64,000 nt of DNA from positions 32,122-96,121 of the forward strand of contig JAQXJZ010000001.1 in the NCBI GenBank assembly GCA_029009515.1. Direction: 5' to 3'. This DNA comes from a bacterium (GTDB lineage Bacteria; Bacillota; Clostridia; Christensenellales; Aristaeellaceae). A program made the translations under genes and the position numbers. How positions within the stretch are numbered: position 1 is the first letter of the stretch; each line of letters opens with the position of its first letter. This document shows, piece after piece, positions 20,021 to 28,540 of the stretch. The notes under the pieces are model-generated. The model saw only the letters and a list, made by a program, of their open reading frames with translations, was not told the origin of the DNA and did not search any database.

Positions 20021-20569
20021 ATGCGTGATCTGAGCATGCATGTTCTGGATATTGCCCAGAACAGTATCAAGGCTGGCGCTGCGCTGGTTACCGTTTCCTT
20101 CACGATGGATGAAAAAGGCGTGCTGACCTTTTCTGTTCTGGATGACGGCTGCGGTATGGCGCCTGATTTCCTGGCTCGTGTAACCGATCCATTCACCACA
20201 ACGCGTACCACGCGCAAGGTTGGGCTTGGCATTCCCATGCTCAAGCAAAGCGCTGAAATGTGCGGCGGGGCGTTTGGCATCGAAAGCGAAGTGGGGAAAG
20301 GAACCTGCATTCACGCCTCCTTTGATACCAGAAACATCGACTGTATTCCTTTGGGAGACATTTGTGATTCCCTGCTGTCGCTGGTCGTGCTCAATCCCAC
20401 TCAACCCGAATTCCTTTTCCAGGCTGAAGCCCCCGGAATGGAAGCCTGTTTTGATACAAGACAGCTTCGTGAGGTGCTTGGCGGCGTTCCGCTCAATGAG
20501 CCGGATGTCATCGCCTGGATGAAGGACAGTATCGACGAAGAATTCAAACCAATTTTGGAGGTGTCCTGA
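20021..20569 (+). CDS. HATPase_c ATP-binding protein
   Basis: HVLDIAQNSIKAGAALVTVSF, VLDDGCGMAPDFLARVTDPFTTTRTTRKVGLGIPMLKQSAEMCGGAFGIESEVGKGT. Confidence 0.88.
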   Translation: MRDLSMHVLDIAQNSIKAGAALVTVSFTMDEKGVLTFSVLDDGCGMAPDFLARVTDPFTTTRTTRKVGLGIPMLKQSAEMCGGAFGIESEVGKGTCIHASFDTRNIDCIPLGDICDSLLSLVVLNPTQPEFLFQAEAPGMEACFDTRQLREVLGGVPLNEPDVIAWMKDSIDEEFKPILEVS

Positions 20570-20572
20570 TTT

Positions 20573-20947
20573 ATGAAGTCTCTGGCTGAATTGGAAGCGA
20601 TCCGCGCTAAGACCCTTGAAAGGGTTGCCATGCGCAAGGAAGGCGACAATGCCATTCGCGTGGTCGTGGGCATGGCTACCTGCGGCATCGCTGCCGGCGC
20701 TCGTCCTGTTATGCTCAAGTTCCTCGAGGAAGTCCAGAAGCGTAACCTGCAGAACGTGACCGTTTCTCAGACCGGCTGCATCGGCATGTGCCGTCTGGAG
20801 CCCATGCTGGACGTCATCGTTCCCGGCAAGGAAAAGGTTACCTACGTGAAGGTTAATCCCGACATGGTGTCCCGCATTGTTGCCGAGCACATCGTCAACG
20901 GCCGTCCTGTTCAGGAATACACCATCGGCGCCGCTGAAGGCAAATAA
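20573..20947 (+). CDS. Thioredoxin-like [2Fe-2S] ferredoxin
   Basis: VVVGMATCGIAAGARPVM...VTVSQTGCIGMCRLEPMLDVIVPGKEKVTYVKV. Confidence 0.9.
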   Translation: MKSLAELEAIRAKTLERVAMRKEGDNAIRVVVGMATCGIAAGARPVMLKFLEEVQKRNLQNVTVSQTGCIGMCRLEPMLDVIVPGKEKVTYVKVNPDMVSRIVAEHIVNGRPVQEYTIGAAEGK

Positions 20948-20968
20948 GACTGCTAAGGAGGAACGAAC

Positions 20969-22759
20969 ATGGATCTTTTTCGCGCACATGTACTTGTCTG
21001 CGGCGGTACTGGCTGTACTTCGAGCGGCTCTGCTGAGCTGATCGCCCGTTTCGAAGAGCAGATTGCCAAGAACGGCCTGGACAAGGAAGTTAAGGTTATC
21101 CGCACCGGCTGCTTCGGTCTTTGCGAAGCCGGCCCCGTTGTTATTGTGTATCCCGAAGGCACCTTCTACAGCCGCATCCGCGTGGAAGATGTGGACGAGA
21201 TCGTCTCTGAGCATCTGCTCAAGGGCCGTACTGTTCAGCATCTGGTCTACAAGGAGAAGGCCGACGAAGAACAGCATGCCACTCTGGAGAACATCGACTT
21301 CTACCGTCCCCAGATGCGTCTTGCTCTGCGCAACTGCGGCGTGATCGACCCTGAGAACATCGACGAGTACATCGCTTTTGACGGTTACAAGGCTCTGGCC
21401 AAGGTTCTGACCGAGATGTCTCCCGAAGATGTCATTCAGGAAATGATCAAGTCCGGCCTGCGTGGTCGTGGCGGCGGCGGTTTCCCCACCGGCAAGAAGT
21501 GGCAGTTTGCTGCGGCTTCCAAGTCCGAGCAGAAGTACATCATCTGCAACGCTGACGAGGGCGACCCCGGCGCGTTCATGGATCGCTCCATTCTGGAAGG
21601 CGACCCGCACTCTGTGATCGAAGCCATGGCCATCGGCGGCTACGCCATCGGCGCCTCCGAAGGTTATGTGTACGTCCGTGCTGAGTATCCCATCGCTGTT
21701 AAGCGTCTGCAGCACGCTATCAACCAGGCCCGTGAATATGGCCTGCTGGGCAAGAACATCTTTGGCACCGGCTTTGACTTTGATATCTTCATCCGTCTGG
21801 GCGCTGGCGCTTTCGTCTGCGGCGAAGAAACTGCTCTGATGCGCTCCATCGAAGGTATGCGCGGCGAGCCCACTCCCAAGCCTCCGTTCCCCGCTGTCCG
21901 CGGTCTGTTTGACAAGCCCTCCAACATCAACAACGTTGAGACCTATGCCAACATCCCGCTGATCATCAACAAGGGCGCTGACTGGTTCACCAGCATCGGT
22001 ACTCCTGGCAACAGCGGCACCAAGGTGTTCGCTCTGGGCGGCAAGATCAACAACACTGGTCTGGTCGAAGTTCCCATGGGCACTCCTCTGCGCGACGTCA
22101 TCTACAAGATCGGCGGCGGCATCCCCAACGGCAAGGCCTTCAAGGCTGTTCAGACCGGTGGTCCTTCCGGCGGCTGCATCCCCGCTGAGAACCTGGACAT
22201 CGCCATCGACTATGACTCTCTGACCGCGATCGGCTCCATGATGGGTTCCGGCGGTATGATCGTCATGGACGAAGACAACTGCATGGTTGACATCGCTCGC
22301 TTCTTCCTTGACTTTACCGTCGATGAGAGCTGCGGTAAGTGCACTCCCTGCCGCATCGGTACCCGCCGTATGCTGGAGATCCTCGAGCGCATCACCGAGG
22401 GCAAGGGCGAAGAAGGCGACATCGAGAAGCTGGAAGCTCTGGCTGCCAACATCAAGGCAACCGCTCTGTGCGGCCTGGGCCAGACTGCTCCCAACCCCGT
22501 TCTGTCTACGCTGAAGTACTTCCGTCATGAGTACGAGGCGCACATCAAGGAGAAGCGCTGCCCCGCGCATCACTGCCAGAAGCTGCTCAACTACGAGATC
22601 ACTGACAAGTGCCGTGGCTGCACCGCTTGCGCCCGTGTTTGCCCCGTCAATGCCATCACCGGCAGCGTGAAGGAAATGCACCACATCGACACCACCAAGT
22701 GCATCAAGTGCGGCTCCTGCATGGAGAAGTGCCGCTTTGGCGCCATCGTCAAGAACTAA
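20969..22759 (+). CDS. NuoF-like NAD(P)H/FMN subunit (HydB-type) with N-terminal 2Fe-2S and C-terminal 2x[4Fe-4S]
   Basis: GLRGRGGGGFPTGKKW, CNADEGDPGAFMDRS, GAGAFVCGEETALMRSIEG, ESCGKCTPCRIGTRRM, CRGCTACARVCP, CIKCGSCMEKCRFGAI. Confidence 0.96.
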   Translation: MDLFRAHVLVCGGTGCTSSGSAELIARFEEQIAKNGLDKEVKVIRTGCFGLCEAGPVVIVYPEGTFYSRIRVEDVDEIVSEHLLKGRTVQHLVYKEKADEEQHATLENIDFYRPQMRLALRNCGVIDPENIDEYIAFDGYKALAKVLTEMSPEDVIQEMIKSGLRGRGGGGFPTGKKWQFAAASKSEQKYIICNADEGDPGAFMDRSILEGDPHSVIEAMAIGGYAIGASEGYVYVRAEYPIAVKRLQHAINQAREYGLLGKNIFGTGFDFDIFIRLGAGAFVCGEETALMRSIEGMRGEPTPKPPFPAVRGLFDKPSNINNVETYANIPLIINKGADWFTSIGTPGNSGTKVFALGGKINNTGLVEVPMGTPLRDVIYKIGGGIPNGKAFKAVQTGGPSGGCIPAENLDIAIDYDSLTAIGSMMGSGGMIVMDEDNCMVDIARFFLDFTVDESCGKCTPCRIGTRRMLEILERITEGKGEEGDIEKLEALAANIKATALCGLGQTAPNPVLSTLKYFRHEYEAHIKEKRCPAHHCQKLLNYEITDKCRGCTACARVCPVNAITGSVKEMHHIDTTKCIKCGSCMEKCRFGAIVKN

Positions 22760-22780
22760 CACGCTTAGGAGGAACGTAAC

Positions 22781-24526
22781 ATGGCTAATATGATTCCGCT
22801 TACCATTGATGGCGTGAAGGTTGAAGTTCCTGCTGGTACTACGGTTCTTGAGGCTGCCCGTATCGCCAATGTGAACATCCCCACGCTCTGCTATCTGAAG
22901 GATATCAACGCTACCGGCAACTGCCGTATCTGCGTTGTGGACACCGGCGCCCGTGCTCTGCAGGCTGCCTGCGTTCTGCCCGTGACCCCCAACATGGTGG
23001 TCAAGACCAACACTCCTGCCGTGCGCGCCGCCCGTAAGCTCAACCTCGAGCTGATCCTGAGCAACCACGACAAGAAGTGCCTGAGCTGCTCCCGCAGCCA
23101 GAACTGCGAACTGCAGAAGCTGTGCCTGGATCTGGGCGTTGAGAACGGCGATCGTTTCGCTGGTGCTCAGAACAAGTACGAAATCGACCTGTCTTCTCCC
23201 TCCGTCGTGCGCGACAACAACAAGTGCATTCTGTGCCGTCGTTGCGTGGGCGCTTGCGCGAATGTCCAGAAGATTGGCGTTATCGGCGCCATGAACCGCG
23301 GCTTCAAGACCGCTATCGGCAGCCCCTGGGACAAGAACCTGGCTGAAATGGCTTGCATCAACTGCGGCCAGTGCATCGCTGTTTGCCCCGTTGGCGCTCT
23401 GACCGAGAAGACCGAAACCGACAAGGTTTGGGATGCGATCAACGATCCTACCAAGCACGTTGTCGTGCAGCCCGCTCCCGCTGTCCGCGCCGCTCTGGGC
23501 GAGGAATTTGGCCTGCCCATGGGCACCAGCGTGACCGGCAAGATGGCTGCTGCCATGCGTCGTCTGGGCTTTGACAAGGTGTTCGACACCGACTTCGGTG
23601 CTGACCTGACCATCATGGAAGAGGCCTATGAGCTGATCGACCGCATCACCAACGGCGGCGTTCTGCCCATGATCACCAGCTGCTCTCCCGGCTGGATCAA
23701 GTTCTGCGAGCACTACTATCCCGAGTTCATCCAGAATCTGAGCTCCTGCAAGTCTCCTCACGAGATGGCCGGCGCGATGATCAAGACTTACTACGCCGAG
23801 AAGGCCGGTATCGATCCCAAGGACATCGTTGTTGTGTCCGTGATGCCCTGCACCGCCAAGAAGTTCGAAGCCAAGCGTCCTGAGCTGGGCCACAACGGCA
23901 TGGCTGACGTCGATTACGTCATCACCACCCGCGAGCTCGCCAAGATGATCAAGGAAGCCGGTATCGACTTCTGCAAGCTGGCTGATGAAGACTTCGACAA
24001 GCTGATGGGCGAATCCACCGGCGCTGCCGTTATCTTCGGTGTGACCGGCGGCGTTATGGAAGCTGCTCTGCGTACCGCTTACGAAGCGATCACCGGCGAA
24101 GAGCTGAAGGACGTCAACTTCCACGCTGTCCGCGGCATGGAAGGCATCAAGGAAGCCACTGTTAAGGTTGGCGACCTGGATGTGAACGTTGCTGTTTGCT
24201 CCAGCACCGGCAAGGCTGCTGAGCTGCTCGACAGCATCAAGGCTGGCGAGAAGACCTATCACTTCATCGAGGTCATGGGTTGCCCCGGCGGCTGCGTCAA
24301 TGGCGGCGGTCAGCCCATCGTGTCTGCCCAGGTTCGCAACTGGACCGACATCCGCGCCGAGCGCGCCAAGGCTCTCTACTCTGAGGACGAGTCCAAGACC
24401 CTTCGCAAGAGTCACGAGAACCCCGAAATCAAGCAGATTTATGCCGACTTCCTCGGCAAGCCCAACAGCCACAAGGCTCACGAGCTTCTGCACACCACTT
24501 ACGAGCAGAGGGATCTGTACATCTGA
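22781..24526 (+). CDS. hydA: [FeFe]-hydrogenase catalytic subunit, NADH-linked/bifurcating type (HydA)
   Basis: Plant-type 2Fe-2S N-terminus, CILCRRCVGACANVQ, CINCGQCIAVCP, TSCSPGW, MPCTAKKFE, FIEVMGCPGGCVNGGGQP, small-subunit tail. Confidence 0.96.
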   Translation: MANMIPLTIDGVKVEVPAGTTVLEAARIANVNIPTLCYLKDINATGNCRICVVDTGARALQAACVLPVTPNMVVKTNTPAVRAARKLNLELILSNHDKKCLSCSRSQNCELQKLCLDLGVENGDRFAGAQNKYEIDLSSPSVVRDNNKCILCRRCVGACANVQKIGVIGAMNRGFKTAIGSPWDKNLAEMACINCGQCIAVCPVGALTEKTETDKVWDAINDPTKHVVVQPAPAVRAALGEEFGLPMGTSVTGKMAAAMRRLGFDKVFDTDFGADLTIMEEAYELIDRITNGGVLPMITSCSPGWIKFCEHYYPEFIQNLSSCKSPHEMAGAMIKTYYAEKAGIDPKDIVVVSVMPCTAKKFEAKRPELGHNGMADVDYVITTRELAKMIKEAGIDFCKLADEDFDKLMGESTGAAVIFGVTGGVMEAALRTAYEAITGEELKDVNFHAVRGMEGIKEATVKVGDLDVNVAVCSSTGKAAELLDSIKAGEKTYHFIEVMGCPGGCVNGGGQPIVSAQVRNWTDIRAERAKALYSEDESKTLRKSHENPEIKQIYADFLGKPNSHKAHELLHTTYEQRDLYI

Positions 24527-24540
24527 TTGTAAGTTTTCTG

Positions 24541-24573
24541 CAGGTGGGAGAGATAATCTCCCACCTGTTTTTT
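24541..24573 (+). terminator. Terminator CAGGTGGGAGA-GATAA-TCTCCCACCTG-T6
   Basis: 11 bp perfect stem with T-tract after hydA. Confidence 0.92.
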
Positions 24574-24662
24574 ACATTTCAAAACTTTGAACAAAGTATG
24601 GCTTTTTGGCGCAACGTGTCGTATACTGGTAAAAGAGTACGAAACCCGGGAGGTATGATTGC

Positions 24663-24860
24663 ATGCAAGAACCGCCGCGCCATGAGCCGCAGCCTGCTCC
24701 TAAGCCCAGAAGGGGCAGACGCCGCAGTCGTGTAAGGCGCTTTTTTTGTGGATATCTGATGTTTGTTGGTTCTTTGACCACTCTGTATGTACTCATCCAG
24801 CTGCTTGTGTGGGCGTTTGTGGAAATTGGCAAGTGGATGCCTGCCAACCCCGGATTGTAA
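24663..24860 (+). CDS. Small basic, Pro-rich single-TM protein
   Basis: 65 aa: PPRHEPQPAPKPRRGRRRSRVRR then one hydrophobic segment; immediately upstream of DUF4230-like gene. Confidence 0.5.
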   Translation: MQEPPRHEPQPAPKPRRGRRRSRVRRFFCGYLMFVGSLTTLYVLIQLLVWAFVEIGKWMPANPGL

Positions 24861-24872
24861 TGGAGGTACAGA

Positions 24873-25493
24873 ATGAAAAAATTCCTGAAGCGCTTTTTTT
24901 CATTTTTGCTCATGCTCGTTTTCGCGTTTGCTCTTGTGCAATATGGACCGAATCTCTACGTGCGCTTTTTTGGCGAGAAGAATGCACGTTGGATCAGCGA
25001 GCGATTTTCTGAAACCCTGAAAGAGAAGAACGAGCTGGTTGTGTACGAGATTGAAACCACTGGACAGGAAACGGTTACGCAGGATGCCTGGCTGCTTGGC
25101 ACCGTGCAGAAGGTTGAACTGCCTTACTCGTTCCAGATGTCCTTTACGGTCGACCTTTCCAGTGCCAAGGTTGACGTGGCCGAGAACGTCATCAAGGTCC
25201 GTGTTCCTTCGCCTGAAGCAGGCTATCAGAAACTGACGGTTGACGAGAACAACATCCGCAAGAATGACTGGCTCTATCCGCTTACGCCGGAACGCTACGA
25301 GCAGATCAAACGTCATGTAGAAAACAAACTGTATGACGAATACAGTGTGAATCAAGACTATTGCGATCACGCCTGGAATGTGACAGTTCACAACCTGCAG
25401 AAACTATTTCGAGCTGTGACAGATCAAAGTCTGTTTGGCGATGTTTATGAAATTCAGATCATTCAGGATGACAGCCTTCTCATTGAAAAATAA
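24873..25493 (+). CDS. DUF4230-like membrane-anchored protein
   Basis: N-terminal TM; KNELVVYEIETTGQETV...VELPYSFQMSFTVDLSSAKVDVAENVIKVRVPSPE; family assigned from memory. Confidence 0.6.
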   Translation: MKKFLKRFFSFLLMLVFAFALVQYGPNLYVRFFGEKNARWISERFSETLKEKNELVVYEIETTGQETVTQDAWLLGTVQKVELPYSFQMSFTVDLSSAKVDVAENVIKVRVPSPEAGYQKLTVDENNIRKNDWLYPLTPERYEQIKRHVENKLYDEYSVNQDYCDHAWNVTVHNLQKLFRAVTDQSLFGDVYEIQIIQDDSLLIEK

Positions 25494-25510
25494 TTGAATG
25501 CCTGAGTGAA

Positions 25511-25537
25511 GCCGACCTTTTTGGGTCGGCTTTTTTT
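25511..25537 (+). terminator. Terminator GCCGACC-TTTTTG-GGTCGGC-T7
   Basis: Perfect 7 bp GC stem with T7. Confidence 0.9.
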
Positions 25538-25664
25538 GATCAATAAACGTAACAATCTGTTGTATAACCGTCCATTTGTTCCAATGATATTTACATATTG
25601 TGAAAATAGTGTTACAATTATCATTGTTTGATTGTCATCAATGGATTTCACCGGAGGTGTAGAA

Positions 25665-26873
25665 ATGGATAATGTCATTATGACAAGGCTTACGGCGAAT
25701 CTTTCGGAAATAGTGGTTTATGCTGCCATCGTGGTTGTCACATTGACTGGTTTTTGCAAGTGTATTTATCCGCTGCTTCGTAATGCAGCGCTTCTCAATC
25801 GCGCAGTTGTCAAGCTGGAGAAAAGCACTGCCGCAGGCGATCGTCCTCTTTGGCGCGAAGCGCGCTTTCTTGGCAGATCTCTGCGCAATGAGTGGCAGCA
25901 GTTCCTGCTGAATGCCGGGCAGCTTGATCTTCGCGGCATGCCCTGTGATACTGGCGAATACATCAACGAAGAAACCGTCATCGACAAGCCCGGCCATGCG
26001 CAGCTTGCTGAGCTGATTCCCAGTTTACTGACTTCTCTGGGTATCCTGGGTACCTTCATGGGCTTGATGCAGGGCCTCACCAGCGTCGATTTCTCCAATG
26101 CCGAAGGTACCATTCAGAGCATTCCTCAGCTTCTGGGTGGTATGAAGTTTGCATTTGCCACGTCTGTAGCTGGCATTGCCTGTTCGCTGACATTCAACAT
26201 GTTGAATCGTATGGCTGTTGGCCGCGCTGTTCGCGCATTGGATAACTTTGAAGATGCTTTCTACGAGCTTGCCATGCCGCGTCCGCTTCAGCCCGAAGTG
26301 CAGATGATCTGCCAGAAACAGGACGATGAAGCACGGATGATTCGACTGGCAGAAAGCATCAGCAACCATGTAGCTGCATCCCTTGAAATGGCGGTCAGCC
26401 GGGCCATGAATCCGCTGACACAGTCGCTTGATACCTTCATTAAGTGCGCAACTCGTGAACAGGTTGACGGCGTACGCAGGATTGTGGGGCAGTTTGTGCA
26501 GCAGCTGAATGTAACGCTGAATGAACAGATCAGCTCTCTCGGTGAAAACATGCGTGTGGTTTCGGAAGCCCAGAAGGAAACGCAGAAAAACCTGCACAAT
26601 ACCATTGCCGCTGTACAGGCGATGTCCAATGCTGCGCAGGATATCCAGCATTCCACCAGCGAAATCGCTGCCAATATGCAGCAGCTGAGCGATGAGATGC
26701 ACATGCGCAGCGAGGCCGCTGTGAATGCGCAGGATTCTGCTGATCAGCTGGCTGTACGCCTTGAAAACCTGAGCGATTCTCTGCGCCGCATGCAGCTTGC
26801 GGTCGATGTGCTGACTGCTGAACTGAATGGAACACAGCTGCCTGTGCTGGACGACGATAACGTGGAGATGTAA
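25665..26873 (+). CDS. MotA/TolQ/ExbB-type proton-channel protein (ZorA-like) with helical C-terminal tail
   Basis: PSLLTSLGILGTFMGLMQGL...GGMKFAFATSVAGIACSLTFNMLNR; about 170 aa helical tail; GGAGG before ATG. Confidence 0.85.
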   Translation: MDNVIMTRLTANLSEIVVYAAIVVVTLTGFCKCIYPLLRNAALLNRAVVKLEKSTAAGDRPLWREARFLGRSLRNEWQQFLLNAGQLDLRGMPCDTGEYINEETVIDKPGHAQLAELIPSLLTSLGILGTFMGLMQGLTSVDFSNAEGTIQSIPQLLGGMKFAFATSVAGIACSLTFNMLNRMAVGRAVRALDNFEDAFYELAMPRPLQPEVQMICQKQDDEARMIRLAESISNHVAASLEMAVSRAMNPLTQSLDTFIKCATREQVDGVRRIVGQFVQQLNVTLNEQISSLGENMRVVSEAQKETQKNLHNTIAAVQAMSNAAQDIQHSTSEIAANMQQLSDEMHMRSEAAVNAQDSADQLAVRLENLSDSLRRMQLAVDVLTAELNGTQLPVLDDDNVEM

Positions 26874-26888
26874 GAAGGAGGGGAGGCA

Positions 26889-27995
26889 ATGGCTCGCAGA
26901 AAGAGAAACCGTCGTATGAGCGGAAAGGCGGATGGCGGATCTGCATGGATCAGCTATTCGGATATGATGGCAGCACTGCTGTTGCTGTTTGTTCTCATAC
27001 TTTGTTACAGCCTTTACCAATACTTTATCATGCTCGAAACCAAAACAGCCGAGCTGGACGAGCAGGCCCTCCTTTTGGGCAAGCAGCAGTTAACGCTTGA
27101 CGAGCAAAAGAAGACGCTTGAAAAGCAGCAAACCACGCTTAATCTGCAGCAGACTACGCTGGAAAAACAGCAGAAAGAGCTGGAAACGCAACAGACGGCT
27201 CTGAAAACGCAGGAAACAGAGTTGTCTGCCGCGCTTACGCAGCTTGATGAGCAAAGGGGATTGCTGACCAAGCAGGAGCTGACCCTTGAAGAGCAGGAAA
27301 AGATTATCCTGGCTGCTCAAAAAGAGCTTACCACCAAAGAAACAGAACTAAAGAAAGCCAATACCGAACTTGAGACGCAGCAGAAGGCTTTGCTGGATGC
27401 AACCATCCTGCTTGGCGAACAGCAAAAAGCCATGGAAACTCAGCAGCGCAAGCTGGATGATCTGGTTGGTGTTCGCACGAAGATTGTTCGTGAGCTAACG
27501 ACCGCGCTGAATAAGGCCGCACTCAAGGCAAGTGTAGACGCCAACACCGGTGATATTGTGCTGGAAAGCGCTGTGTTCTTTGATTATGGCAAAAACACCA
27601 TCAAAGAAGCCGGTCAGGCATTCCTGGATCAGTTCATTCCCATTTACCTTGGGGTTCTGCTTCAGCCCGAATACGATGATTATCTTGGTGAAATCATTAT
27701 CGAGGGCCATACCGATACCAACGGCGAATATCTGTTCAACCTCGAACTCTCTCAGGAGCGCGCGCTGAGCGTTGCAGCGTATTGCCTGGAAATGCCTTCA
27801 CTTACGAATAACCAGTTGGAAAAGCTGCGCGAAATTCTCACTGCGAAGGGCAGAAGCGAATCCGATCCCATCTACAATGCGGATGGAACTATCAACATGG
27901 AAGCGTGCAGACGCGTTGAGTTCAAATTCCGCATGAAGGATTCCGAGATGATTGACGAAATTCGCGATATTCTGTCATCTGACGACATGCAGTAA
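26889..27995 (+). CDS. OmpA/MotB-type protein with long heptad stalk (ZorB-like)
   Basis: WISYSDMMAALLLLFVLIL (TM Asp), heptad region, then OmpA-like VFFDYGKNTIKEAGQAFL...IIIEGHTDTNGEYLFNLELSQERALSVAAYC. Confidence 0.88.
   Translation: MARRKRNRRMSGKADGGSAWISYSDMMAALLLLFVLILCYSLYQYFIMLETKTAELDEQALLLGKQQLTLDEQKKTLEKQQTTLNLQQTTLEKQQKELETQQTALKTQETELSAALTQLDEQRGLLTKQELTLEEQEKIILAAQKELTTKETELKKANTELETQQKALLDATILLGEQQKAMETQQRKLDDLVGVRTKIVRELTTALNKAALKASVDANTGDIVLESAVFFDYGKNTIKEAGQAFLDQFIPIYLGVLLQPEYDDYLGEIIIEGHTDTNGEYLFNLELSQERALSVAAYCLEMPSLTNNQLEKLREILTAKGRSESDPIYNADGTINMEACRRVEFKFRMKDSEMIDEIRDILSSDDMQ
27033..27473 (+). repeat. 21 consecutive coding heptads LxxQxxx (coiled-coil stalk)
   Basis: LETKTAE LDEQALL LGKQQLT LDEQKKT LEKQQTT LNLQQTT LEKQQKE LETQQTA ... 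METQQRK LDDLVGV. Confidence 0.9.
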
Positions 27996-28005
27996 AGGAG
28001 CTTGC

Positions 28006-28500
28006 ATGAAAGGACTCAAAATTGCAGCCATTGCATCTTTTTCGCTGCTTCTGGTTATGCTGGTACTGGTAGGGTACCTGTTTATGACGGCCGAAGTTTC
28101 GGTGGTACAGGTAACGGCGCATGGCATACCGGCCTCTTCGGATCCTGCTGCGTTTGAACAGCTGAAGACGTCAGTTGAGGAAGGAACATTTCAGGGGACA
28201 TTATTTCAGAAACCTCTTGAATGGAAGGATGCAAGCGAATACGTCTATCTGACCTATACCATTAGACTGCAGAACAATTGCCTTGTTCCTATCGATATGG
28301 TGGAAGCTCAGGTTGTTCCGCTTTCTACAGATATCCTGCAGATTGGTGACTATGAAGTTCGTTCGCTGGATCTCAAAAGCCAAGGCGATCTGAACGTGCG
28401 TATTCTGGCTCCTAAGGACACTCATTCTGTACGCGAGCTGATTGTCACGTATTATCTCTGGGGCGTCTCAGGAAGCGTTAAAACGCTGTTTGGACAGTAA
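28006..28500 (+). CDS. Membrane-anchored extracytoplasmic protein, unknown function
   Basis: N-terminal TM then about 130 aa beta-rich sequence; AAAGGAG SD; same candidate transcription unit as motor genes. Confidence 0.7.
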   Translation: MKGLKIAAIASFSLLLVMLVLVGYLFMTAEVSVVQVTAHGIPASSDPAAFEQLKTSVEEGTFQGTLFQKPLEWKDASEYVYLTYTIRLQNNCLVPIDMVEAQVVPLSTDILQIGDYEVRSLDLKSQGDLNVRILAPKDTHSVRELIVTYYLWGVSGSVKTLFGQ

Positions 28501-28540
28501 AAACAAACTGATAAGCCGCTTTTTGATTAGGAGGTTTGTT

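Noticed and set aside
19442-24493. 1683 aa minus-strand ORF
   Set aside because: Exact antisense of the conserved hydrogenase operon; low-complexity Ala/Gly/His/Leu composition; explained by codon bias and same-frame genes. Kept only as an observation.
27014-27271. Ser/Cys-rich minus-strand ORF (CCVSSSFCCFSSVVCC...)
   Set aside because: Reverse reading of the Gln/Leu heptad repeats; artefact of repeat composition.
25665-27995. Complete Zorya defence system
   Set aside because: Only ZorA/ZorB-like genes; no zorC, zorD or zorE downstream. Could equally be a non-defence motor, so not called as Zorya.
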